From Bubalus kerabau (lineage: Eukaryota > Chordata > Mammalia > Artiodactyla > Bovidae), in contig NC_073646.1 in the NCBI RefSeq assembly GCF_029407905.1, positions 13,782,001 to 13,846,000 on the forward strand: DNA of 64,000 nucleotides, written 5' to 3'. Below, piece by piece: positions 46,841 through 56,996 of this stretch. The notes under the pieces are model-generated. The model did not search any database, was not told the origin of the DNA, and worked only from the letters and a program-made list of their open reading frames with translations. Each line of letters starts with the position of its first letter. Within the stretch, counting starts at the first letter, position 1. The position numbers were made by a program, and so were the translations under genes.

Positions 46841-47078
46841 GCGATAGCACCTCCCCGCGGACTCCACGAATCTTCGATTCCTCTAGGTTCCTCTTCGGCT
46901 GCGTTCGGCCGGCTCCCGTCCTGTCGGGCTCGGCTCTCTTCGGCTACGTTCGGCGGCTTTCGTCTCAGACTCGGCTCCCTTCGGCTACACTCGGCTCTCT
47001 TCGGCATGGTCCGGCCCACTCTCGTCTCAGACTCGGCTTCCTTCGGCTACGTTCGGCCGCCGCCCCGGAAGGGCGCCC
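46841..47078 (+). promoter_or_regulatory. ERCC4: ERCC4 CpG-rich promoter / 5' UTR
   Basis: A CpG-dense block begins near 46855 and runs through exon 1 into intron 1 (to about 47600), unlike the CpG-poor intergenic DNA. There is no TATA box near the start. An ETS-type word ccggaag lies at 47065-47071, directly before the initiator ATG at 47079. Most of the block is a TTCGGC-rich minisatellite (46888-47057). The transcription start cannot be placed from sequence alone. This organisation is that of a housekeeping CpG-island promoter. Confidence 0.75.
46888..47057. repeat. Promoter minisatellite, about 42-bp units
   Basis: Five units beginning TTC/TCT-CTTCGGCTAC or a close variant: 46888-46934, 46935-46975, 46976-46995 (short), 46996-47037 and 47038-47057 (short). 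Full units contain 'cgtctcagactcggc' or its variant. Sizes 47, 41, 20, 42 and 20 bp. Confidence 0.85.
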
Positions 47079-47134
47079 ATGGAGCCGGTCTCGCCGGCTC
47101 GAGTGACGGCTATGGCGCCGCTCTTGGAATATGA
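47006..47134 (+). other. Possible upstream ORF overlapping the ERCC4 start
   Basis: The ATG at 47006 lies within a minisatellite unit and opens a 42-codon frame ending at 47134, in a different frame from ERCC4. It passes over both candidate ERCC4 starts (47079 and 47112). If transcription begins upstream of 47006, it could reduce ERCC4 translation. The same frame is open further upstream, to an ATG at 46805. There is no sign that the encoded peptide itself is conserved. Confidence 0.45.
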
Positions 47135-47285
47135 GCGGCAGCTGGTGCTGGAACTGTTGGACGCCGACGGACTGGTAGTGTGCGCCCGCGGGCTCGGCGC
47201 GGACCGGCTCCTCTATCACTTCCTCCGGCTGCACTGCCACCCGGCGTGCCTAGTGCTGGTGCTCAACACGCAGCCGGCCGAGGAG
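47079..47285 (+). CDS. ERCC4: ERCC4 (XPF) exon 1 coding part, residues 1-69
   Basis: ERCC4/XPF is the catalytic subunit of the ERCC1-XPF 5' structure-specific endonuclease, which cuts DNA 5' of bulky lesions in nucleotide-excision repair and acts in interstrand-crosslink repair through SLX4 (Fanconi group Q gene). It works in the nucleus. Exon 1 reads MEPVSPARVTAMAPLLEYER and continues with the strongly conserved LVVCARGLGADRLLYHF and VLVLNTQPAEE. It has 69 codons and ends in a GT donor (gag|gtgcgg). It covers the start of the helicase-like domain; the region aligned with a Walker A loop (GLGADR) lacks the GK(T/S) of active helicases, as known for XPF. I chose the ATG at 47079 because it gives the 916-residue-type numbering; an in-frame ATG at 47112 (M12) has the better Kozak context. 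A CpG-rich promoter lies directly upstream. Confidence 0.97.
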
Positions 47286-47373
47286 GTGCGGCCGGCCGCC
47301 GGCGCGGGGGACAAGGGGACCCCGAGAGGGGTGGGAATCCTCCTGAGTGGACGTAGGCCTCGCGCGGAGGCCA

Positions 47374-47640
47374 GGCCTCTGAGGGCGATGCGGGGCCCTG
47401 ACGCGGGCGGGAGGGCGTGGAGTAAAGGTCCCTGAGGTAGATGCAGGCCCCTGGCGCGGGTGCGGGAACGCTGAGACGGTGGGAGAGGTCCCGAGGTGGT
47501 TGCAGGACGCTGACGGAGGTGCCAGGACCCTGAGAGGGCGGCGGGGTCCTGAGGGAAGATGCGGGACCGTGACACAGGTGCGAGGACCCTGAGAGTGTTG
47601 GAGGGTCTCTGCGAGCAGTTAGGGGAGTTCATTTGAGGAG
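47374..47640. repeat. Intron 1 minisatellite, about 59-bp units
   Basis: Degenerate units that start ggtccctgagg or a variant at 47374 (ggcctctgaggg), 47427, 47487, 47545 and 47604, giving lengths of 53, 60, 58 and 59 bp and a partial last unit. Each contains a 'gatgcggg' or 'ttgcagga' block followed by 'ccctgag' or 'cgctgag'. Confidence 0.8.
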
Positions 47641-48593
47641 GATGGAGATGGGGAGAAGGATCGGAGGTCTCTGGAGAGGGTGGGGAGATACTTGGAGGAG
47701 GATATGGGTGGGAATAACGAGGCAGTCCTGAAGTTGGATATTAAGGGACTTGCTGGAGGCAGAGCAGTGAGGTCCCTAAAAGGGAAGAGTGATGGGGATG
47801 GAGGAGTCGCTGAGGGGAATGGAAACTTAGGAAACGCTGAGGCTGGGGAAAACTAAGCAGGGAAGAGGACGTCCTGGGGGTTCACCCAGGCTTTGGGACG
47901 AGGGGCCTAAGGTCAGAAGGGAAGGGAGCTGGAAGCTGGGCGTATTCCGAAAGGGGACCTGAGTCAGGGAGAGTAGAGGACCCTGAGGAAAATAGGATAC
48001 ACCTGTGTTGTGGGATAGTGACAGATGTCATAGCCTGGTTGACAAGTCTGATGAGCCCTTAGCTATCTAGAGCAGGTGGCCTCAAGGATAATGCCAGCTG
48101 AGAAGAGTGACCATAAACTCCTAAGAGCTGGGCACCGGGCTGATTCATCTGGGTGTCCCTAGTGCTCGACTGGGACTTAGCACGACAGGTGCCCCCCAGG
48201 AAAAGTGGCATAGAACTGAAGATGTGAAGAACCAAAGGTCCCACTGACGTGATGAAATCCCCTCTGGGGGGGACCCAGACAGAACTAATAGTCTAAAACC
48301 ACCTGGGAAAAGGGTTCCCTTGTTATCTTCTCACATGGTACACGTGACTGCAAAGCCACCTCTGGCAGGCAGTATTTTCTAGGTAGCAGTCTTTTAGCCC
48401 AGGATTTTAAAGTCTTTTCGTTGTTAAACTGCTAATAACATCTCGAGTGCAATGAGTCTTTAGTGCAAACCCCAAAACAAAAACAAAACCCTAAGTAAAT
48501 GTCAATTGATTGATTAGTGTTAAGTAGTAATTTGTGTGTTCATTATAAAGTTCATAATCTCTGAAAAAGGCAGCATGTCATTTTAAGTACAAA

Positions 48594-48807
48594 TGCTGCT
48601 GCTGTGCTATGCCGTGCTCAGTCATGTCCTTTTTGTGACCCCATGGACTGTAGCCTGCCAGGCTCCTCTGTCCCTGGGATTCTCCAGGCAAGAATACTGA
48701 AATGGGTTGCCATTTCCTTCTCCAGGGCATATTCCCCACCCAGGGATGGAACCCAGGTCTCCTGAATTACTGGCAGATTCTTTACTTCTGACCCTTCAGG
48801 GAAGCTC
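48594..48807 (-). mobile_element. Bov-tA SINE in ERCC4 intron 1
   Basis: Reverse (antisense to the gene) Bov-tA, 'gctgctgctgtgctatgccg' to 'ttcagggaagctc'. It ends 78 bp before exon 2. Confidence 0.9.
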
Positions 48808-48885
48808 TTTAAATAAAAACACTTGCAACCTATTAAAAACTGCCCTGTATTAAATAGTCTACTAATCCAGTTTAATTTGATTTAG

Positions 48886-49066
48886 GAGTATTTTATCAAC
48901 CAGCTGAAGATAGAAGGAGTTGAACATCTCCCTCGCCGAGTAACAAATGAAATCACAAGTAGCAATCGCTATGAAGTATACACACAAGGCGGTGTGATAT
49001 TTGCAACAAGCCGAATACTTGTGGTTGATTTCCTGACTGATAGAATACCTTCAGATTTAATTACCG
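48886..49066 (+). CDS. ERCC4: ERCC4 exon 2, residues 70-129 plus one base
   Basis: 181 nt, acceptor tttag|gag, donor accg|gtgaga. Encodes EYFINQLKIEGVEHLPRRV and VYTQGGVIFATSRILVVDFL, part of the helicase-like N-terminal domain. VVDFL occupies the place of a motif II box but lacks the DExx ATPase residues, as in other XPF proteins. Cumulative coding length becomes 388 nt, the boundary known for the mammalian gene. No stop or frameshift. Confidence 0.97.
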
Positions 49067-49454
49067 GTGAGAATTTGAAGCCTTATTGTTATTTGCATAT
49101 AAGTTTCTTTTTTTCCCATGCATGTCTGTTCTCTCAGCTAAACTCCAGACTAGAACCTTGTTGTAAACAGCATTGGATGTTTTTTGGCTCAGCATTTTGC
49201 TTCCAGGTGTTAACACAATACCTGACACATTTTGGATGCTTAGTAAATATTTATGGCCTGAATAAGAAACTAAATGTAAGATGACATTTCTGTGTTTTTT
49301 AAGCTCATATTCAGTCAATGCTTAGTAATTGACTGGCGGTTGCTTTTAGAAGCTAATCAGATTTGAATGTTTATAAATATTCTTTATATATCCCTTAAAG
49401 TAGTTTGGTTTTTCCTCTTTAAAGAGTATTTTTTTTTTAACCATGATTTTGAAA

Positions 49455-49735
49455 TTTTCAAAACAATTTTTTTCAGTGTCGTTCACTTACAGTGTTACAT
49501 TGGTTTCGGGTGTATAACACAGTTAATTCTATATTTTATAGAGTATACTCCATACAAATTTATTATAAAGATTGACTGTATTCCCTGAGCTGTACATTAC
49601 ATCTTTAACTTGTTTCTTTTATACTTAGTAGTTTGTACCTCTTGATCTGCTTTTTGTATTTTGCTTCTCCCCCAGCCCTCTCCTCACTGGTACCGCTAGT
49701 TTGTTGTCTGTTCCTGTTTTTTTACATTTGTTCAT
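49455..49735 (-). mobile_element. L1 3' UTR fragment
   Basis: Reverse L1 3' end: 'tttcagtgtcgttcacttac', 'tattccctgagctgtacatt' and 'cctctcctcactggtaccgc'. It is interrupted on the right by a younger L1. Confidence 0.75.
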
Positions 49736-50731
49736 TTGTTTTTTGTTTGTTTTTGTTTTTTTTAATTTTATTTTATTTTTAAACTTTACAATATTGTATT
49801 GGTTTTGCCAAACATCGAAATGAATCCGCCACAGGTATACATGTGTTCCCCATCCTGAACCCTCCTCCCTCCTCCCTCCTCCTTCCCCATACCATCCCTT
49901 TGGGTCGTCCCAGTGCACCAGCCCCAAGCATCCAGTATCGTGCATCGAATCTGGACTGGCAACTCGTTCCATATATGATATTATACGTATTTCAATACCA
50001 TTCTCCCAAATCATCCCACCCTCTCCCTCTTCCACAGAGTCCAAAAGACTGTTCTATACACCTGTGTCTCTTTTGCTGTCTCGCATACAGGGTTATTGTT
50101 ACCATCTTTCTAAATTCCATATATATGCATTAGTATACTGTATTGGTGTTTTTCTTTCTGGCTTACTTCACTCTGTATAATAGGCTCCAGTTTCATCCAC
50201 CTCATTAGAACTGATTCAAATGTATTCTTTTTAATGGCTGAGTAATACTCCATTGTGTATATGTACCACAGCTTTCTTATCCATTCATCTGCTGATGGAC
50301 ATCTAGGTTGCTTCCATGTCCTGGCTATTATAAACAGTGCTGCGATGAACATTGGGATACACGTGTCTCTTTCCCTTCTGGTTTCCTCAGTGTGTATGCC
50401 CAGCAGTGGGATTGCTGGATCATAAGGCAGTTCTATTTCCAGTTTTTTAAGGAATCTCTACACTGTTCTCCATAGTGGCTGTACTAGTTTGCATTCCCAC
50501 CAACAGTGTAAGAGGGTTCCCTTTTCTCCACACCCTCTCCAGCATTTATTGCTTGTAGATTTTTGGATCGCAGCCATTCTGACTGGCGTGAAATGGTACC
50601 TCATAGTGGTTTTGATTTGCATTTCTCTGATAATGAGTGATGTTGAGCATCTTTTCATGTGTTCGTTAGCCATCTGTATGTCTTCTTTGGAGAAATGTCT
50701 ATTTAGTTCTTTGGCCCAGTTTTTGATTGCT
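49736..50731 (-). mobile_element. Ruminant L1, 5'-truncated, little diverged
   Basis: Reverse copy with poly(A) (T-rich at 49736-49790), the ruminant L1 3' UTR ('aatattgtattggttttgcc') and the C-terminus of ORF2. Minus-strand frames at 50110-50352 and 50458-50754 read WIRKLWYIYTMEYYSAIKK and CGEKGTLLHCWWECKLVQPL, the ORF2 C-terminal zinc-knuckle-like region. The long undisturbed blocks indicate a younger copy than its neighbours. Confidence 0.88.
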
Positions 50732-51928
50732 ATAGCTTTGTAGTATAGTCTCAAGGAAGGTGATAGCTCCAGTGTTGTTCTTTTCTCTCAGGATTGGTTT
50801 TGCTCTTTGAAGTCTTGTGGTTCCAATCAAATTATTTGTTCTAATTCTTTAAAAAATGTCATAGATATTTTGATTTGGATTGCATGAAATCTGTAGATAG
50901 CTTCAGGTAGTATGGTCATTTTAACAATATTAATTCTTACAGTTCATGAACAAAATATATTTCTATTTGTCTTCAGTTTCTTTCATTGGTGTCATAGTTT
51001 TCAGAAATCAGATCTTTCACCTCCTTGGTTAAATTTATTGTTAGGTATTTTATTCTTTTTGATTAAGTTGTAAAATGGATTGTTGTATTGATTTCTCTTT
51101 TTAATACCTAATACTTAGTGTAAAGAAACACAAACAGATTTCTGTATATTAATCTTGTAGCCTACAACTTAATTTATATATTCTCAAAGTTTTTTGATGG
51201 AGTTTTTAGCATTTTCTATATATAGTATATATCTGGAAATAGTTTTACTTCTTCATTTCCAATTTGGATGCCTTTTATTTCTTTTTCTTGTCTGCTTGCT
51301 GAGGGCAGACCTTTTAATACTATGTAAATAGAAGTGGGGAAAGTGGACATCCTTGTCATGTCCCTGATTTTAGAGGAAAAACGTTCAGCTTTTCACCATT
51401 GAGTATATCATTAGCTGTGGATTTGTTATAAATGGCTTTTATTATGTTGAGATGTGTTCTGTCTATCCAACTTTGTTGAGAGTTTTTATCATGAATGGAT
51501 GTTGAATTCTGTCAAATGCATTTTCTGTATCTATTGAGATTATGTGATTTTTATCCTTTGTTTTGTTAATGGTTCAGTATTCACAAGTCAAGTTTCAATA
51601 TTGAACCATCCTTGAATCCCTGAAATAAATCACACTTGGTCATGAAGTGTGATCCTTTTTATATATTGTTGAATTTGCTAATATTTTGTTGAGGATTTTT
51701 GCATCTGTGTTCGTCAGGGATATTTTCTCTTTTTTGTAGTGTCTTGTCTGGTTTTGGTATCAGAGTAATGTTGACCTGGTAGAATGAGTTTTGAGGTGTT
51801 CCATCCTCTGATTTTTTTGATAGTTTGAGAACCATAGGTATTTACTTTTCCTGTAATGTTGGGTGGAATTCCTAGCCCTAGATTTTTCTTTGTTGGGATT
51901 TTTTTATTAGTGATTCAGTTTTTATTAC
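50732..51928 (-). mobile_element. Older L1 ORF2 region
   Basis: Reverse, decayed L1 ORF2 sequence ('ctatagctttgtagtatagt', 'gtggacatccttgtcatgtc', 'tgaaccatccttgaatccct', 'ggttttggtatcagagtaat'). No long open frame. Confidence 0.82.
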
Positions 51929-52838
51929 TAGTTAGACGGACCTTTGTTGACAGAGTAATATCTCTGCTTTTTAATATGCTCTCTAGGTTAGTCATAACTT
52001 TCCTTCCAAGGAGTAAGCGTCTTTTAATTTCATGGCTGCAATCACCATCTGCAGTTATTTTGGAGCCCAGAAAAATAAAGTCAGCCACTGTTTCCCCATC
52101 TATTTGCCATGAAGTGATGGGACTGGATGCCATGATCTTAGTTTTCTGAATGTTGAGCTTTAAGCCAACTTTTTCACTCTCCTCTTTCACCTTCATCAAG
52201 AGGCTCTTTAGTTCTTCACTTTCTGCCATAAGGGTGGTGTCATCTGCATATCTGAGGTTATTGATATTTCTCCCGGCAATCTTGATTGCAGCTTTTGCTT
52301 CTTCCAGCCCAGCATTTCTCATGATGTACTCTGCATATGAGTTAAATAAGCAGGGTGACAATATACAGCCTTGACGTACTCCTTTTCCTATTTGGAACCA
52401 GTCTGTTGTTCCATGTCCAGTTCTAACTGTTGCTTCTTGACCTGTATACAGGTTCCTCAAGAGGCAGGTCAGGTGGTCTGGTATTCCCATCTCTTTCAGA
52501 ATTTTCCACAGTTTATTGTGATCCACACAGTCAAAGGCTTTGGAATAGTCAATAAAGCAGAAATAGATGTTTTTCTGGAACTCTCTTGCTTTTTTGATGA
52601 TCCAGTGAATGTTGGCAATTTGATCTCTGGTTCCTCTGCCTTTTCTAAAACCAGCTTGAACATCTGGAAGTTCACGGTTCATGTACTGCTAAAGCCTGGC
52701 TTGGGGACTTTTTGAGCATTACTTTACTAGCGTGTGAGATGAGTGCAATTGTGTGGTAGTTTGAACATTTTTTGGCATTGCCTTTCTTTGGGATTGGAAT
52801 GAAAACTGACCTTTTCCAGTCCTGTGGCCAGTGCTGAG
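51929..52838 (-). mobile_element. BovB LINE internal fragment, antisense to ERCC4
   Basis: Reverse BovB with both ends missing. A minus-strand 255-codon frame (51915-52682) holds motif A FIDYSKAFDCVDH, GVRQGCILSPCLFN and motif C RYADDTTLM, so the RT core is well kept. The C-terminal region and the BovB 3' end are absent on the left. It is not a functional element. Confidence 0.92.
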
Positions 52839-53740
52839 TTTCCCAAGTTCAGTGAGCATTTTTATGACTCTTATTTTAAACTCTTTATCAGGTAAATTAC
52901 TTATCTCTGTTCATTAAGGTTTTTTCCTCAGAATTTTATCTTGCTCTTTTGTTTGGAACATATTCTTCTGTATTCTCATTTTACTTGACTTTCTCTGGTT
53001 GTCCCTATGAAGTTAGGCAACACAGTTACCTTTCCCAGTCTTGAATCCATGTCCCTGTGTGGGCATGTCCTTTGCAGTCTGTGTGCCCCATGGGTGCTTT
53101 TGGTGGGAGAGCTGGATCTGAAGAGAGCAAAGACTGCATCTTCCCTGAGGGTGCGCTGGTGGAGCTGTCTTGTTGGGGGATAGGGCTGGGGCAGGAGGGG
53201 CCGGAGCAGGAGCCTGGTACAGGCTGGCAGGGTGGGAGGGGCTGCGGGGTCCTGCAGGGCAGCTGGAGCACCAGGCAGCTTTCAGTCTGCTGCCTCTGCT
53301 GAGACGTCTAGGCATACTTGCTCTCTTCAAGAGTGGAGTCTAGGTTTTCTGCAGCCCACTGGTAAGCCCCACTGCTTTCCAAACCAGCCAAGGGGGCTTG
53401 TCTTCCCAGTGCTGGACCCCTGGTACCCAATGTGGGGTTCAAACCCCTCAGTCTTCAGAGAGGATCCCTGAGCCTGCGAGATCTCCCTCCTCTTCTGGGT
53501 CACCCACTGGGGCTGTGGGTCCCAACAAGATCTCTTTTCCTCCCCTCCTGTCAGACTCCCTGGGGTTCTTTCTCCATAGCCTTGGTTGTAGGAGAGCCGT
53601 TCTACTGGTCTACAGGTCATTCTGAGAGAGAGTTGCTCTGTATGTCATTGTAGTTTTGATGTGTTCATGGTGGGTGGAACGGTGGTGAGCTTGGGGTCTT
53701 CAAACTCCACCATCTTGATCCCAACTCTCTCCCATGATTG
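52839..53740 (-). repeat. GC-rich segment, possibly an L1 5' end
   Basis: Follows the BovB piece. It contains 'ctctttatcaggtaaattac' at the left and ends 'aactccaccatcttgatccc' (53704-53723), the kind of phrase found at reverse L1 5' ends. Open frames of 75-105 codons on both strands at 53013-53653 are side effects of GC content. Confidence 0.4.
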
Positions 53741-53864
53741 AAATTAAACTAAGCAGTTGCTTAGTTATTTTGAGAAGTATGGTTTAATGGTAGCCAGAAT
53801 TAATGTAGAGATGGAATCATTTTTCACTGTTGTTTGTCCTTCGGGAAAGCTTTTCTGATTTCCC

Positions 53865-54050
53865 CAAAGATAATTTAGGGGCCCCACCTCCGTCCTCCCC
53901 AGTCAGAGCACTTCAGAACACCACACTGTATTTGCCTGTTTGTCTGTATTGCTCATGAGATGGCAAGCCTCCTAAGAGTGAGGAACAACTTCATCCCAGG
54001 CTGAGTAACTGGTGCATAGTAGATACCAAACACATATATGTTAGGTGAAT
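53865..54050 (+). repeat. L2 LINE 3' fragment
   Basis: Old L2-like phrases: 'tgagatggcaagcctcctaa', 'ctggtgcatagtagatacca' and 'gtgaatgatgt'. Confidence 0.5.
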
Positions 54051-54239
54051 GATGTATGTATATACTGTGGTCTTTAATGACTTCTAAAGGGCAGAGACGT
54101 GCTGAAATTCATAATTGTCCTTCCTACTATATCTAACACATTGCCCTGAGCCTCAAAGACCCTCAAGTAATATTTAATGCATAAATGTATGAATGAATGT
54201 TTTTTAATGGAAATATCATTTGTAATACTTTATAATTTT

Positions 54240-54553
54240 ATGTATTTGTTTTTTCTGTGCTGGGTTTTCATTGCTGAGTGACCTTTTCTCCAGTTGCTTT
54301 GAGCAGGAGCTACGCTGTAGTTGTGGTGTGTGGGCTGATTCTCATTGTGGTGTCTTCTCTTGTGGAGCATCGGCTCTGGGGCACTCAGGCTTCAGTAGTT
54401 GTGGCTCCCAGGCTCTAGAGCACAAGCTCACTAGTTGTGGTGCCTTGGCCTAGTTACTCCATGACATGTGGAATCTTCCCGGATCGGGGATTGAAATTGT
54501 GTCTCTTTCATCGGCAGGCAAGTTCTTTACCACTGAGTCACCAGGGAAGCCCT
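54240..54553 (-). mobile_element. CHR-type SINE (long form)
   Basis: Reverse copy: 'tgtgctgggttttcattgct', 'tcttctcttgtggagcatcg', 'ggatcggggattgaaattgt' and 'gtcaccagggaagccc'. Confidence 0.9.
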
Positions 54554-54649
54554 GAACCAATGTTTCATATGATTCATAGTGAACTGATCGATGAAAAGTT
54601 TTGCTGTACTTTTATATTTATCAGTTATAAGCCCATGACAGGGCTGTAC

Positions 54650-54850
54650 AGTTAGGGTCAGACTCGGTTGACTTTGAAGGGTAACACCACTGCTTACAAG
54701 CAAGTTACTTAATTTTCCAAAGTCTCAGTTGTCTCATTGCTTACGTTGAGAAAATAGTGCCTTGTGAAGTTATCATAAGGACTAAATTAGGTAAAATAAA
54801 TATAATTGCTTAGTACAGTACATGGTACATAATAAATAATAGATAATAGC
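54650..54850 (-). repeat. MIR SINE
   Basis: Reverse MIR remnant: 'agcaagttacttaattttcc', 'aaagtctcagttgtctcatt' and 'gttatcataaggactaaatt'. Confidence 0.65.
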
Positions 54851-54914
54851 AAAAAATAAAGGCTTTGTATAGCCCAAAATCTTGATACATTGTAATAAAA
54901 TATTTTACTGCTTG

Positions 54915-55178
54915 TTGCTGCTGCTGCTAAGTCGCTTCAGTCATGTCTGACTCTGTGCGACCCCATAGACGGCAGCCCACCAGGCTCCCCCGTCCCTGGG
55001 ATTCTCCAGGCAAGAACACTGGAGTGGGTTGCCATTTCCTTCTCCAATGCATGAAAGTGAAAGGGAAGTCGCTCAGTCGTATCTGACTCTTAGCGACCCC
55101 ATGGACTGCAGCCCACCAGACTCCTCCGTCCATGGATTTTCCAGGCAAGAGTACTGGAGTGGGCTGCTATTGCCTTGT
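54915..55178 (-). mobile_element. BOV-A2 SINE (dimer)
   Basis: Reverse dimer, 'gctgctgctgctaagtcgct' to 'gggctgctattgccttgtct'. It pairs as an inverted repeat with the BOV-A piece at 55225. Confidence 0.94.
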
Positions 55179-55224
55179 CTGTTACTGCTTGTTGGTTTCT
55201 TATAAATTTAGCTTTACTTAAATC

Positions 55225-55309
55225 CCAGGGACGGGAAGCCTGGTGGGCTGCCGTCTCTTACACAGAGTCGGACATGACTGAAGCGACTTAGCAGCAGCAG
55301 CAGCAGCAA
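55225..55309 (+). mobile_element. BOV-A fragment, forward
   Basis: 85-bp forward 3' part: 'gggaagcctggtgggctgcc', 'agtcggacatgactgaagcg' and a (cag)n tail at 55289-55308. Confidence 0.9.
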
Positions 55310-56094
55310 GTTGATAAAATGGAAAAAAGTATTGAAATGACCACTAGATGTCAGTATTACTCTGTGACTCCTAGTAACAGTTCACCCTAATAAGGCAGAA
55401 AGCAATCTGAATCAAAGGACTATGCAAAGTGTAGTTTATAGGTGGTTCCTAATTAAAATGCCATTCCCATTTCTGATTGATTCCCAGCCAGTAATGAAGC
55501 TGGAGCTGTTACTGCTCCTTGGCTGAACAGAATGCAAATGAACCAAAGAAATGAATCCCTTCAAATGCTGCAACCCCTGGGATCATCGTCTATCCCCCAC
55601 ATTCTCCCGGCCCCCGTAGAAGCTTTCAACACAGCTGTTACAGACCAGTGTCCTAGGAGCGTGTAACCCCCTGGGAAGTCCTGAATGCACCAGCCCTAAC
55701 TTGTTCCTGTCACTAGCTCTTAGCATCACTGCACCCACCCTAGGCATCCCTGCCAACATGACTTCTCAGTAGTGGGAGAACTGTGAAAATATCTCCCCAG
55801 TTTATACTTTCAAACATACAGGGAAAGAGGATCCTTTCATTGTTTAGCATATTCTGACATCTCTAAATAGACCTCAGAACACACTTTCCTTGGGAAACTT
55901 AAAGGAAAAAAAAAGTTACATGTTAGATTTACATACCCAGTGCTGTAATTCAGCTTTATCGTCATTCAGACTGTATGTCATTTTTAACATTAACTATTAG
56001 TAAAGATCAGTTGCCAGTGGTCCCATATTTGGCAGGAATGAGATGGGTGCTGAAGACAAAGATGACAAGATGGCAGGGTGCTCTCCTGAGTTAG

Positions 56095-56285
56095 GCGGCC
56101 TCTGGGTTGGAGCTCACCATCACTAGGGGCCAGCTGTGTGACCTTGGGCAAGTTTCTCCATTTCTGTATGGCTCAGTTTTCTCTCCTTTCTCTTAGGATT
56201 ATTGTGAGGGTAAACTGACATCAGGTGTATGAAATTCTTTGCATTATGCATGGCACATAGTAAGCACACTCTGATTACTTCTTCT
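56095..56285 (-). repeat. MIR SINE
   Basis: Reverse MIR: 'ccagctgtgtgaccttgggc', 'ggattattgtgagggtaaac' and 'tggcacatagtaagcacact'. Confidence 0.75.
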
Positions 56286-56504
56286 TATAATGATCTTGTG
56301 CCCAAGCAGGAGGAGATAGGTGTAAAGAAATAATTACAGTGCAGCAAAATGAGATGCCAAAATGTGGCACTAGAATTGCACCCGGAAGCCTAACTTACTT
56401 GTACTTTTTTAAGGGGGAGGGGTGCATGGTCCTCAGATGATGTCACCTAGTAGGAAGAATATAGCTGTGTTATTAGACACTCATGATTTGGAACCTTTGG
56501 CCTC

Positions 56505-56640
56505 CATTTACTTGTAGGGTGACCATGGTCAAGTTGCTTTTTCCTGATCTCTATAGTAATACCTACCCCTTAGAGTTATTGTGAGGATTCAGTGAAATAA
56601 AAATCTATAAAAATACCTAAGCCCAGTGCTTAGGGCTGGG
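56505..56640 (-). repeat. MIR SINE fragment
   Basis: Reverse MIR: 'gaccatggtcaagttgcttt', 'agagttattgtgaggattca' and 'agcccagtgcttagggctgg'. Confidence 0.6.
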
Positions 56641-56879
56641 ATAGAATATACGTCTCTTCTCCCTCCTTCTTCTGGCTTCCAAAAGAATGACAACCTTTTG
56701 GAGCACACCATTTTCTTAACTTGAGATTCACCTTTTCTTTAGAAGTCTATTTTCTAACTTTCATGTCCTATTTCATTGAGGACCACAACTGTGGCCCAGA
56801 AACATACTTGGAAAAACCCACCTGCTAGGTACTGAGTATTTTCTGAGTAGTAGATTAGCTGTGCACATATACTGGTGTT

Positions 56880-56996
56880 GGCTTCCCCTGGAAAAAGGAA
56901 GTGGCAACCCACTCCAGTATTCTTATCTGGAAAATCCCAATCCATGGGATCGCAAAAGAGTCAGACACCACTGGACAACTAAACAACAACAACATT
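56880..56996 (+). mobile_element. BOV-A SINE, decayed
   Basis: Forward BOV-A body 'caacccactccagtattctt', with a deletion after 'aaaatccca', and a (caa)n tail. Confidence 0.88.

Larger units (their letters stand above)
47286..48885 (+). other. ERCC4: ERCC4 intron 1
   Basis: 1,600 bp, GT...AG. The first part is GC-rich and holds a roughly 59-bp minisatellite. 47641-48593 has no recognised repeat. A reverse Bov-tA lies near the 3' end. The last bases are tttgatttag. Confidence 0.9.

Noticed and set aside
46805..47134. A 109-codon + strand frame (and minus-strand frames of 76-91 codons) at the CpG island
   Set aside because: They arise from the TTCGGC minisatellite and GC-rich exon 1 read out of frame. 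Only the short ATG-47006 part is kept, as a possible uORF.
53013..53653. Several 75-105-codon frames on both strands
   Set aside because: GC-rich intronic segment, probably repeat-derived; no conserved motif and strand-symmetric openness.
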